DNA from: Steinernema hermaphroditum
Taxonomy: Eukaryota; Nematoda; Chromadorea; Rhabditida; Steinernematidae
Length of the DNA: 64,000 bases
Direction of reading: 5' to 3'
NCBI GenBank assembly: GCA_030435675.1
Contig: CM059621.1
Span: 17,174,001-17,238,000, forward strand
Of the stretch, positions 22,422 to 33,397 are shown piece after piece. How positions within the stretch are numbered: position 1 is the stretch's first letter; every line of letters begins with the position of its first letter. The position numbers were made by a program, and so were the translations under genes. Under the pieces are notes generated by a model. That model saw only the letters and a program-made list of their open reading frames with translations. It did no database searches and was not told the DNA's origin.

Positions 22422-24923
22422 TCAGTCTTCGTCGTCCTTTTTCGGCTCACCGACAGCCAAAGTCCCCGTTTCTCTGAATTTCTAGTAAAAGGAGTCCACC
22501 GAAGCGCTTACCCTCTGAGTCCATTCCAGAAATGCACAGCTTCGGAGTGAAACCCTTCGGTCACTTTCGCGGCCATTTTGCCATCTGAATCGAAGTTGAT
22601 GGCTAGGTAGTTGCCCCTTTCAGGGTGGAAAGGCTCAAAGCCGAATCCTGGATTCGCAGTGTTGATGAAATTCACGAAAAGCTGGCTCCACTGCTTCTGG
22701 ATTTGGACATCTTTGGGCGTGAACGTTCCTCGGAAAATTCCCAGGAGGTAGGCCTAAATCAGACATGCTACTTCCCTTTCGGGGTGCAGGAATGTGACCA
22801 GTTCTTGGCCATGGAAAGGCTCTCGATCTTTGGGAATCGAGTGGTTCGGCTTGACGTAGTAGGCGCCCCCGATGTCCGAGTACTCGAACTGGTAAAGGTA
22901 GGCCGGAGCGCCTGCTTCGAAGCTCGAGTTGGCGACATTGTAGGCACAGGTGGTGAAGAAGTCGTTGAAAATCTCCACAGCGACGACAGCTGAAGGTTGA
23001 AGATGAAGATGATACGGTATTCGATCGGCGCCTACGGTCACTGTATCGATCCACACACCGCCTCACTCCTTCTTCTACGTTTTGGGCGTTTCTTAAGTCA
23101 ATATTCGAACGACAGAAAGCCAGAATTCTGTCCTTATGAATGGATCCATTTGAGACCATTCCGAAATCAGCACCATTGAATTCTTTACTTGTCGTTCCGG
23201 TGAGCATAGGAAGAGGGCGCTTCTTCTCGATGAGATCAGCCGTTGGATGGGGAAAGATCTGGAGGTGCTTCACGTGATCTACAGATAAAAGCAGAATGTA
23301 TACCGGATCCGGGCCCCCTTGATCCAGCGCCTCCTTGGAGAATTCAAGGCCAGCTGCTTCGGCCTCTCCCTGCAGATCCAAGAGTTCCTCGACGGGCATG
23401 GCTCTCATGCATTTGAGCACGTCTTCAACGGAATCCACCCTCGAATAGTCCGTCTTCTCAGTGGCGCATCCGGCCAGCTCTGCGACTTTTCGGCTGGCTT
23501 TCGTGTTCTGGTCTGAAAAGGTATCACAAATCGTTCGAATCATTTGTGAATGATCCATATAGCTTCAGTAATGCAGTATCTTCTGCTGCATTATCGCTAG
23601 CAATTACAGGGGGCAAAGGAGCAAAAAGAACAGAGAGAATAGGACTGGAACAGTAGATGGCAGTAGACCCCTTTTTGTTGACCGAAATGTCCAACAAATG
23701 ACAAAAACGTGTCCAAAACTAATCAAACTAAAGTAAGCAATGAATCGAAAAATCCGAATCGTATTTGGAATCACCCCCATAAAGAATTCTTTAAACTGCC
23801 TAACACTACTCGTTGGTTAGTTGGTTCCGAGTCGTGAATATAGCATAACAGAACTTTTGAGTCAGTTTTTGTTCTTTTTTTTTGTGATTTTTAATTAGAT
23901 CGAACAATAAGGTCATCGCTTCTTGGCCCACCTTTTACGAGTTCCTGTTCCACATCGGGTGCTGACATGATGATGACTTGACTTATCAAGTCGGAGGTCT
24001 GTGGAGAGAGATAGAGGGCGTAGGCGTTGTCGCCTCCACTGCTGTGGCCCATCAAAGTGATTCTATTCGGGTCTCCCCCAAACATACTAATTTCCTTCTT
24101 GACGAACTTTAGAGCTGTCAGTTGATCTAAAACGAGATCTATTCATCCACCGATTCAGCCCTGGTTCATGCCATGTAGGGCGAGATTTTGCACTGTCGAC
24201 AAGGTTTGTATCTCCGGGGCGAGGTTGATAAGTCCCAGGAATCCCAATCTATAGGCGAAGTTCACCATCACGACATTTCTATTAGCGAAATTTTCGATCT
24301 GGAGCGAGGTCAAGAAGGCAAGACTTGTCCTGGACCTACCAATGTCTCAGCTCCATAAAAACTCGGACCTTGGGATCGCCAGGCTCCGCCATGGACATAG
24401 AAGACGACTGAGCAGTTTCCCTCTTTTAGGCACTTTTCTGAGGAGAAAATATTAAGGTAAAGACAATCTTCCGATAGTTGATCGTAGGGGGCGGCAACGG
24501 GGCTCGCACTTAACGGTCATCTTTGATCCAGCTGAATCAAAGCTGAATCCAACCTGGAGTTCCACATGCAGTCCTTGTGGTAGGATTTGGTTTCCAGGAC
24601 TCCATCCCAGCGGCTTTTCGGCTGTGGAGCCATGAAGCGAAGGTCGCCGATTGGCGGCTCAGCATAGGGGATTCCTTGGAAGGCATATCCAGCCACTTCG
24701 TTTGGTGTGTGCAGAATGCGTCCGTGGACGGCGCCCAGGCTGGAATGGACCGCTCTTTCCAACCGTCACCATTGAACCGATGGTGCTGTCTCCACCACCA
24801 AGCCCCGACTTCGTACTTTTAGAGAGGTGTCTCCTCAGCCTACCTCAACTGACGAATCAATAAATCATCGTCCACACAGAAGACGGCCGCAATCGATGAC
24901 AGTAATGCAACACCGCCGAACAT
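22422..24923 (-). CDS. Carboxylesterase (right copy) with a lectin-derived tail
   Basis: Inverted copy of the 5166-7351 esterase, reading from ATG at 24923 (MFGGVALLSSIAAVFC) through FQGIPYAEPPIGDLRF, SEDCLYLNIF, HGGGW, the GHSSGG nucleophile motif, TGTTSKEF and FHGQEL. Three differences stand out. The intron after HGMNQ has GCTGAA instead of the GCAAGG donor of the left copy, which may impair splicing. The intron near 23560-23890 carries a ~320-bp insertion. After GLRG the hydrophobic C-terminal exon is replaced by ETGTLAVGEPKKDDED and a stop, which matches the last residues of the left lectin (TLAVREPKKDGKD). Coding frames are otherwise intact. Confidence 0.7.
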
Positions 24924-25539
24924 CTCCGACTTCTTCCCGACCCGTGTTTGCCCCCTGCTAAAACGGCGCCTCCCGTTCCGCCCATCCCGCGGACAACAGC
25001 CGGTTTTCTGCTGTGTTCTGCACGCATAATTCGATTAAGACCAAACTGTTGTTCGTTTTCAGAGGGCACCCAATGGGAATATCAAGTATTAGTATGCAAA
25101 ATTGAGTGTAAGAGGATCACAAAACGGAAAGGGTCACGAGAAACTGAAGGTTCTTCGAATTTTGCTGATTTGCTTTTGCTGAATATCATGAGAATGGCAA
25201 TGGCGAGGGAAACAGATTCGGAAGATTCATTGACATCCGACGCGGAGAGATCGAATCGCCATGACGAGCTATTGAATTTGTGTAAATTTGGAGATTTGTG
25301 GGAAACGGTGAACGGTCCCGGGCCGAAAAATTTGCACGCTACTTCGCTGGCGCAAAATCACGGCTCTCTCTTGATGCCCTTTTGGTTTTTAACGATTTTC
25401 GATGGTTTTCTCTTTCCAACCTTTTCCCGCGTTCTGCTGGATATCTGAAATCGAAAAGCGCGCTAGAGGGAGACGGTTATTCAGTTCTCGAGAGTTTTCA
25501 CTGCACAAACTTCGATATTTACCGTGTTTTCAACAAATA
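24924..25539. other. Spacer of the right duplication arm
   Basis: Holds no gene I can support. Parts match the reverse complement of 4400-5160. An open stretch near 25180-25330 is not related to anything recognised. Confidence 0.4.
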
Positions 25540-26479
25540 TCAAGCCTGTTTTGTGACCTCTCCCTCCTTCGTTGTCTTTTCGCCTTCTTTCTTAGGAAGT
25601 GGAGCGGCTCCCGGCAGAGGAATGTTCGCTGGCTCCAGTTTCGCGTTGGGGTCGCTCGAATTTGCGTGTTTCGTACGATCCAAGAGCGCCAACTCCGCTT
25701 GTACGCGCTTCACGTTCGAGTACATTCCTCCGTAGTGCTGCATGACCGCCTGAAAAGTGATCAGTAAGCTGGATAAACGTGGATATGGAGACTCACATCT
25801 TGGAACTGGCCGCTCTGCTGCTCCTCGATCAGTTCCTTGCCGATGGTGAGCACGGGACTCTCGGAGACGGGAGGCGCCGGGCCGCAGCAGCCGCCCGGAG
25901 TGTTCGGCTCCGGCTGGAAGAGGTGTCCGAACTCGCGGTTGAAGATCTGGTAGGTGTCGAGGAAGTTGCGCTCGTTGAAGAGGGCGATGCGGCGCCGACT
26001 GAGACCGCGACCGTGAACCTGGTACCACACACAGAAGAACCACGCAAGGCACGCGGAGAGTGCGCCAACGACAGTGGGATATGAAGGGCCACACAGGGAG
26101 AGTGGCACTGCCACAAACGCCACCGTAGTCATGACGAGAAGCGAAGCGAAGAGACGTTCGCGCGGCGCCGTATTCCCGCGGTCGATTACTGGCTGCCGCG
26201 GAGCGTTGACGAGGGCCTGTAGCTCCTTGATCGCTGCCTTGGGAATCTTCAGGCGCCTGAAAAGGGAAACGTTGCGGGGAAATCTGGAAAGAAGACTTAC
26301 GCGATGTCCGGGTCGACATTCGAATCGTTCTTCTGACACTTTTCGATGGTCGCGTTGACATTCGCCGTAATCTTCTGCCCTGAAGGTGCTAAACCGTTCC
26401 ATTACAGAACCAGAGATGGCGATAACGAACCAGATTTGGGAGCGACCGCGGTTCGCACCGAAGACGACCGATTCGACAT
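25540..26479 (-). CDS. Two-TM membrane protein, family not recognised (right copy)
   Basis: Inverted, near-identical copy of 3457-4396. The ATG is at 26479-26477, the two hydrophobic segments, Cys-Cys motif and Lys/Glu-rich tail are all conserved, and the tail ends EGEVTKQA against EEEVTKHA in the left copy. Homology extends a few dozen bases upstream of the ATG and then stops at about 26500, where the sequence of the next plus-strand locus begins. The copy looks intact. Confidence 0.7.
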
Positions 26480-26604
26480 GACCAGCTGCTCAGAGTGAGC
26501 CTTGTGGCGATCCTGCAGCAGCGACGAGACGACAACGTCGACATAAACGATGCTGCAGACAGCCGTCGGGTTATTTCAGTGAGAGTCTGTATGTTGACCG
26601 GTCG

Positions 26605-26750
26605 GGTCGGTGTCTTCGAACATAGACGGTATGAGGTTGCCACCCAGCGTCCGCCAATCAACGCCGAGATCAGAGCGCCAGAGCAGTAAGTCGTTCTACT
26701 GTTGATGCTATCAGCGTGGGGTCTCATGTTCTAGACTTGATGAAGTGTCG
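26605..26750 (+). repeat. Duplicated 5' module of the STAR gene
   Basis: Encodes RPPINAEIRAPEQ, a GT-AG intron, then LDEV. The STAR gene at 29.56 kb begins with KRPPINAEMTAPEQ, an intron, then IDEV. DNA similarity includes the bases before the exon. The frame after LDEV runs without a stop into the signal peptide of the phosphatase-receptor gene at 26811, so this could act as an upstream leader exon or be a relic. Confidence 0.6.
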
Positions 26751-26810
26751 GAAGCGAGGTGCAGTGAGACTCTTTCGAATTTCATCACTTCACTCGCACT
26801 GATTGGCCGG

Positions 26811-29162
26811 ATGCGGTTGCTTCTTGTGACCTCGCTGCTTCTGGCGCTGCGCAAAGCGAACGCACTCCACTGCGCCGAATCTGACTGGATTCATGAGTCT
26901 CGCCCAGGCAGAAATTGCTCAGGACCACCATCCTCTCTGTGTTATGTGATTTATAACGTAAGCAGCAAGACCTCTCGTTACGGTTGCGCATTAAATATGG
27001 TAAGCGTGGAAGTTTATATTGCGTGTAAGTGCATTTTACAGAATCTCCAGGACCCGGCGAATAACGTTTGCCGTGGACGGTCCGTCGATCGCTGTGAGGG
27101 ACCGATGTTTCGCGTTCATGACACCGCATCGATCTGCTGTTGCGATAGCGATTTTTGTAATGAGCCGATAAATGACACGACAGGCGACAAACGTGAGGAA
27201 GTTCTGCTTATTATGCATGAATATTGCGGCTTCTAGAACTGAAAATTTTCCTCAGAGACTCCCGTTTCAATAAGAGCGCACAGTCTCCCAGTATCAGCTT
27301 TGGGGGGATCATCATCGGCGCTATCTGTGGCGTCCTGCTTCTGGGCGTCGTGGTTATAGGCGCCGTAGCGGGTTATCGCCGTTACCAGAAGAAGAGCCCT
27401 TTAATGAAAACACCGAAAATCGTCCGGTATTTCCCTGAAACGAACCAATAGATTTGTGATTGCTCACATTTCAGTGATGAACTGGAACGATCCGCCTTAA
27501 GCTGTGAGCCGAGCACGGAGAATCGGAGCGACGAGAAGAGCCGATGCGACCCTTCCGACATGAAGCCTGTGGAAGAGAAATCTCAACGGAACGCTATTCA
27601 CATCGACTGTACCGAAGATATCGTTCCTGCGCAAATCACCGAAGATGAACAGAATGGTCTCCTAAAGTACATACTTACACTTCCCGGCGTCCAGCTAACT
27701 TTGTTTTTCAGGGCTTTGAAAAAGCAAACCACATCGAAGGGAATTCTGTTTGCTTCGAAGCGTCCGATGATCGAGAAGGTCGTCGCCTACGGGACATCCG
27801 ACGATATTACAGCTATTGGTTCTGTGCGGCAAACTAATGAAGGTGGACAAAGGGGCTATGTACTTGAAGGCTAACAGTAATTTAATTCCAGATAGACCAG
27901 CGGAGTCATTATCAAGTATTTCCTCTAATGTTGCCGATTCACTTCTGGTAAGGATGATTAGAAACGGACCTCGGCAGTTTCCTTTCACCTTCTACGAACT
28001 CACGGAGCTTTTGCACGCGGCGACGAACTGTTTTGCAAAAGAACCATCGCTTCTCGAGGTGCCTGTCCCCTGTGTCGTTTACGGTGATATTCACGGCCAG
28101 TACAGCGACCTCCACCGGTGGTTCAACCTCAACGGATGGCCCCATAAGACCAAGAGCGTCTTTCTTGGTGACTTTGTCGACCGCGGCTCACACGGCATCG
28201 AAGTCGTCGCGCTTCTGGCAGCTCTCAAGGTTGATCTCTATATGAACCTTCTGTCTAATTTAATTAGTTATGTCCTTTAAGCTAGCGTTCCCCGAACAAG
28301 TCTTCATTTGCCGAGGAAATCACGAAGAAGAGTCTCTGAATAAGGCGTATTCGTTCTACGAAGAAGTGTGCCTGCGCTTCCCGTCGTCTCCCGAAACAGG
28401 TCTGCTAAAGACAAGGAACTGAAAAATTACACAAGTAATATTAAGTGGGCAGAGATGGTCCCGTGGTCTACTCGTATTTCAAGAAGCTCTTCATGCAGAT
28501 TCCGCTCGCAGCACTTATCGGTGGGCGTATTCTCGGCATGCACGGCGGCATCAGTCCGAAGATGGAATCGGTGGATGCTATCCGCCGTATCATGCGCCCC
28601 ATCGATGATTTTGAGGTCGGTAGCCTCGCATGTGACATTGTGTGGTCGGATCCGGATACGGACGGCGATCTGGTTGGTGGATTCCGACCAAACTTGGACC
28701 GCGAGCCGCAGCACGGCATCGGCCAGCTATTCACAGCTGAAGCCGTCAAGACAATTTGTCGAAAGCTGAAGATCGACTTCATTATTCGCGGCCATCAGGT
28801 TTGCGTGTATGCAGCGGACAGTGGTAATCGTTCGTTACAGGCTCCGCTTCACGGGTATGCACTCTTCGCCGACGGCTATCTGATGACTCTCTTCTCGGCA
28901 CCCGGATACAAAGGATCAACACAAAAGGACGTGAACATGGGTGCTTGCGTTGAAATTCAAAAGGACATGACGATCACCATCAAACAGGTATGCAACAGTT
29001 CTTCCGCCCAACTAATCAAATTGGTTTCAGCTGAAAGTAAGCGAGAAATTCCGCAAGAACCGCGTTGACGACGTTGAACGGATGAAAGCGAGCAGGAAGT
29101 TAGCCCGAAGGTTGCGGGACATTGCAAAAGAGAGTAAAACAGATTCTTGTGAGAAGGTTTAA
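26811..29162 (+). CDS. Receptor-like PP1-type Ser/Thr phosphatase with Ly6/activin-receptor-like ectodomain
   Basis: Nine exons (26811-26999, 27042-27192, 27258-27426, 27475-27666, 27712-27842, 27892-28229, 28282-28399, 28455-28987, 29031-29162) sum to 1953 nt, 650 residues plus stop, with every phase matching. Order: signal peptide (MRLLLVTSLLLALRKANA); a ten-Cys three-finger-type ectodomain ending CCCDSDFCN, as in activin receptors and Ly6 proteins; a Gly/Val/Ile membrane segment at about residues 132-156 followed by YRRYQKK; a ~120-residue charged linker; then a PP1 catalytic domain. Metal and catalytic motifs are kept: GDIHGQ, GDFVDRG, RGNHE, MHGGISP, WSDPD, RGHQV and LFSAP. Two acceptors are read as CAGAG and some donors are weak, so the joins need transcript support. 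A two-gene alternative would split near 27816. Confidence 0.7.
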
Positions 29163-29562
29163 ACTGTCTAAAAGAAAGTATCGAACCCGTCCTCAATCTA
29201 TAGAACTCTTATGTAAATTTTCCGTTTATCAATCATTCGATGACACATCGATTTGTAATATCGAAACGATTTCCGTATCTTGTCGAGCCTCATCCCAGCA
29301 AACGATCGAACGCTGCGATTTCCCACAGTTCCTATCATATGGAACTTTTTATTCGGCGGGCTAGGTCTTCTCACAAATATTTGTTCTATTGTTTAGCCGG
29401 AGGGTCAGATAAGCTCGGTCTAGCGGAAAGATGGAGACCGTCTGGTAATCTGACGATAGGAGTCCGTCTAGACTTTAGACAGCGTCAAAGACATAAAAAG
29501 AGGTTGAAACAGCGACTTGCGTGATTTCTGAGAGAGGGTTAGCGCCGATCGGTCGCGTCGAT

Positions 29563-30796
29563 GCGTTCGAACGCCGTCAAGCGTCCACCAATCAACGCTG
29601 AGATGACAGCTCCGGAGCAGTGAGTCACTGGAGCGCCCTCCACAACTGATCTTTTGGTTCCAGAATCGATGAAGTGGCGCAGAAGCTCGCTGTGGTTTCT
29701 CGCGCTCCGATCTGTAGAGCAGCCCGAGGAGAGCCCGATCGCACCAAATCGATCCGAAAGAAAACGATCAAACAAAGGAAGAAGAAGGCAAGCGGAGAGC
29801 GCTTGGATGTGGAAGGAGGAGATGCTGGAGTTGATGAGCAGTTAGTTTATATTAATAGTAGCCAATTAGTTGATTCTCTTCTTTCAGAATCATGGATGAC
29901 GTAGCCGCAGTGCTTAACTGGATGTGTGACTGTGTCGCAGCGCACTACGAACTGGTCGTCCGCCCTGGAGCGTTCACCAGGAAGGAAAAAGCAGTGAGGG
30001 CACGTTCTCGTGCAGGAGAAGGCGACGCTGCAGCTGAAGATGAAGGCACTCCTAATTCCACTCTGAACGTTGCCGATGTGAAAGCACCGAGAAGGAGAGG
30101 CAGGAAGAAAAAGCCTCGTTGTGTATTGTCTGCTGGTGGAGACCAGCAGACAATACTGAATGTTGAAAAGAAGAAACCGCAGAAAGATAACAAGACGCTG
30201 CCGAAGAGAAACCCAAAGAAACGCGCTGATCTCCCGGAAACCCATGGACGACAAAGAGCGCAACAGGCGTGGAGAAATAGGTGTACAGTTTTTCCGAATA
30301 ATTCCCAAGATCATCAATTAGAAAACGTGAGTGGTCTTTGCATCAGACTTTCAATAAAACAGATCTTTAGGTAAAGATCCACAAGCGAACAATCAAGATT
30401 CCGATCCCAGAGCACCCGGATGGCTACAAGTACATTGGTCGCATCCTGGGGCCACGCGGTATCTCGATTCGCGCTATGGAGCGTGACACAGGATGCAAAA
30501 TCGCCATTCGAGGCCGTGGCTCATTGAAAGACCCTGAACAGGAAGAACTTTTACGTAATTGCAGGGGCTATAAGCACCTTAAGGAGAATCTGCACGTTCG
30601 GGTGACGACGGAAGTAGACGCCGGCTGCAGCGCCCGTCTGAAGGCCGCCGAAATGCTCATCAGGGAGCTTCTGAAGCCCGTGGACGATAACTACAAGCAG
30701 GAACAGATGCTGCAGCTCAGCATGATCAACGGAACCTATCGACCCGGATACTCGATTCTACAAGAAGTTGAGGATGATTCTGAATGGGCAGAATAG
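29563..30796 (+). CDS. STAR-family KH RNA-binding protein (GLD-1/QKI-like)
   Basis: Starts MRSNAVKRPPINAEMTAPEQ, with a second exon IDEVAQKLAVVSR and a basic stretch (IRKKTIKQRKKKA). A long third exon from MDDVAAVLNWMCDCV contains Arg/Lys-rich segments, and the KH exon follows: KIPIPEHPDGYKYIGRILGP, RGISIRAMERDTGCKIAIRG, then HLKENLHVRV and the C-terminal extension LSMINGTYRPGY. The GRILGPRG, ETGCKI-like and NGTYR motifs match the KH-QUA2 part of STAR proteins, which bind single-stranded RNA and control splicing or translation. The N-terminal half is not a clear QUA1. Stop at 30794-30796. Confidence 0.8.
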
Positions 30797-30854
30797 CGAC
30801 GTGTTGTAAAGTAAACCATTTATTTACAGACTAAGGAACGTATGTACATATTAA

Positions 30855-33397
30855 TCACACTTGTGTGTGTTTTGCCAACCTCATCCACTTCTCTGGGTCG
30901 TCCTGGTTCTTCTCGTAGTGTGCTGCATTCTTTATCACTGCTGGGTATTCTTTGACAACCTCAGAAGAACGCCCCTTACGCGTCCGGCAACAAGACATAC
31001 ATAGAGTCATCATGAACTTGTCATATGGATCCAAGCTTCTTAGGGCGATCGGAAGGAAAGACCAATCGCGGAGGAACGCCGGGAGGCACTTCGGCGCCTT
31101 ATTCTAAACATCTTGTTTTTTTTTGGAAATCTAGCCTTCTCTGACCTGTGATATATTGATAGCAGTAATGAGTGCGACGAATCCACTGACGCAACCGACT
31201 ACGGTAAGAATGATCCAATTGGGAGCGTAGGTGAGTCCCAGAAGGCCTCCAGGAATGATGAGGAAGACGGTCAGAATGACCACATGGGCGAACCAACGGT
31301 GCTGGAATGGATTGGACGTATTGTCGCCCTGGCATCAAGCTTACTTTGGCTGTGATGTTTCCCATCTGCTTTGCGACGTGAACGGGAATGTTTCTGGCAA
31401 GAGGGAGTGGATAGAATAACAACATTCCTATGATGTTCATGATCGTTTGACTGAAGGCGACTTGGAGGCATCTAGAGAAGAAGTTCAGGTATCCCCAGAG
31501 ATAAACTTACACTTGAAGTTTGTGAGGGTCAGCAGCAAACGCGGCCAGAATCCCGGCGAAGGTAACGCCAATGTTGCCCCCGACAACCAGCGGATACATC
31601 CGATCGACGGTGACTTCTCCTGTGGCCACGAGCGACTTGAGGACCGAATGGAAGATGTTGTTCGATTGGATCTACTTGGATCATTCAGATGTGGACGGAT
31701 CGCCGATCTTACCAGCATGACTACGGCGCACCCAAAACCCATAACGATGTAACCCGTAAAGTAGCCGAGCACTCCGGCCCTTTTGTGATGGAGCAGCTTC
31801 CTGGCCGCCACTGCCACAGGACCTTTCAGCAGTGACTCCATTATTTTCACCGTCCCACCCAGGCAGAGCATAAGGCAGATTATGGTGGCACCAATCACAA
31901 GCAAGGCGATCGTGGTGTCTTCCCACAGGGAATAGGCGAATATGTGGTTGTACGGACCTGAATGGGACAAGTAGGTAGGTGGAAATGCGAGAGAAACGAA
32001 CAGAAGGACATGGGTCGACCCGCTTCGTCGATGCACCGCCCGATGAAGAGGTTAGCGGAGGGAGAGTCGAAGTATTCGGAGAGGATCGTCGGTTCGTCTT
32101 CGAGCTTCAAGATTCTGTCCACCACGGGATCGGTGAGATGTTGCAGGGTCTTGATCCTGTCCATGGGTATGTACTCGATCGGTTTTGCTACCTTGGCGCT
32201 CAGCTTCTCGATCATACCTAAAGAGTGCATCGGTTGGAAGAATCTGACTCTGATTGCGAAGGTCTAGGTGCCCCAATCCACTCACCAAAAGCGACCTCCA
32301 ACGGCAGTATCACCATCACACAGCACACATTGTACACTTCGTGCAGCGTGGCGGCAGCGTAGGTCCTCCTGAACACCTTCGGGTCGCCGCCTTTGATCGC
32401 CTCGATGAAGGCACTGGTGATGTAGCCGCCCACCTCGGCGCCCATCATCGCGGGAAGTGCGATTCGTACCGTAATCACTAAACCGCTTCCTGCACATCAA
32501 AGGTCCATTTGTGGCAGATTACTGTTTCCCGAGATCATGCCGATGACGATGTTGACTACGGTAGTGCTGCTCTGCAGGAACAGCGTGGCCACCATGCCCA
32601 TGATGGCCGCGGAGGCGATGTTCACGATGAGAGGGTTGTCGCTGATGGCGTCGGCCACTCCACGGCTGGCGATCAGTTTGAACGCTTCGCCGAGAAGGTT
32701 CACCGAACAGGCGAATGCGAAGAGAATGAGGAGAATGGCGATGACTTTGAGGAGCAGTTCCAGGAGATGCACAGCTATCTCTGTTCCAGAGAGATCTGAA
32801 CGTGAATGAGTTCTAGAGGATATGGCACCAAAAGAGTATAATGGAATGAGAAAAAGGGGGTGTGGGGTTGTTTTTCAGAAGAGAGACAGAACATTCGGAT
32901 ATGGCAATCATGTTGGGGCCTCGAATGTGAATTCAATCCCAGACCATTGGACTCGGACTCGCCAAGTCTACTCGAGTCAAATCGACTAGGGTCAATCGAA
33001 TCACTTGACACTCGATCATTCGAGGAGCGACCAATTTCAGACAGCAGACAAAATAAGGACCGGGACCGGCGTCGAACCGACTCCGAGCAGTTTACGAATT
33101 GGAGTCGTTTGCAATGAGCCATACAGACAGTACGGAATCTGTGGGTTAATTGTTACTAAGCCTTCGAGACTACTCGGCCATCCATTTATTTAGTGGACTA
33201 CATTTGAAAAAAGCCGATTCTCTGAACAGCAACCTTTCCGTCCGCAGAGCTCCTTGGCCCTTAGTTTTATTCCATTATGACTCATTTTTCCATCAAATTT
33301 AATCAAAAAACCCACCTTTCCATCGGATGTACTTGTTATTTCGAACACTTCCACTTCGAATAGAGAAGTGTTGCGGATGGACATCATTGGGAATCAT
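30855..33397 (-). CDS. SLC34-type Na+/phosphate cotransporter, paralogue A
   Basis: Membrane phosphate importer of the NaPi-II family. Exon 1 (33397-33316) starts MIPNDVHPQHFSIRS and ends at a phase-1 donor. After a ~510-nt intron containing a SINE, exon 2 gives DLSGTEIAVHLLELLLK and the first repeat LFLQSSTTVVNIVIGM. Later exons hold ALPAMMGAEVGGYITSAF, the extracellular loop (MIEKLSAKVAKPIEYIPM), GPYNHIFAYSLWEDTT, the second repeat QSNNIFHSVL, NPIPVHV-like helices, and a cytoplasmic tail beginning NKAPKCLPAFLRDWSFLP and ending KHTQV. Stop at 30855-30857. The second QSSS-equivalent motif is QSNN, unlike paralogue B. Tandem with 34073-37189. Confidence 0.8.
33035..33130 (-). mobile_element. 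tRNA-derived SINE copy in SLC34-A intron 1
   Basis: The reverse strand carries TATGGCTCATTGCAAACG (A-box position) and GGTTCGACGCC (B box), with tRNA-like spacing, then a tail with TTATTTTGTCTG. Similar copies occur at 36500-36610 (minus) and 49700-49800 (plus). Confidence 0.65.

Noticed and set aside
25180..25330. Plus-strand open frame MRMAMARETDSEDSLTSD
   Set aside because: No match in the corresponding left arm, no domain, no splice support.
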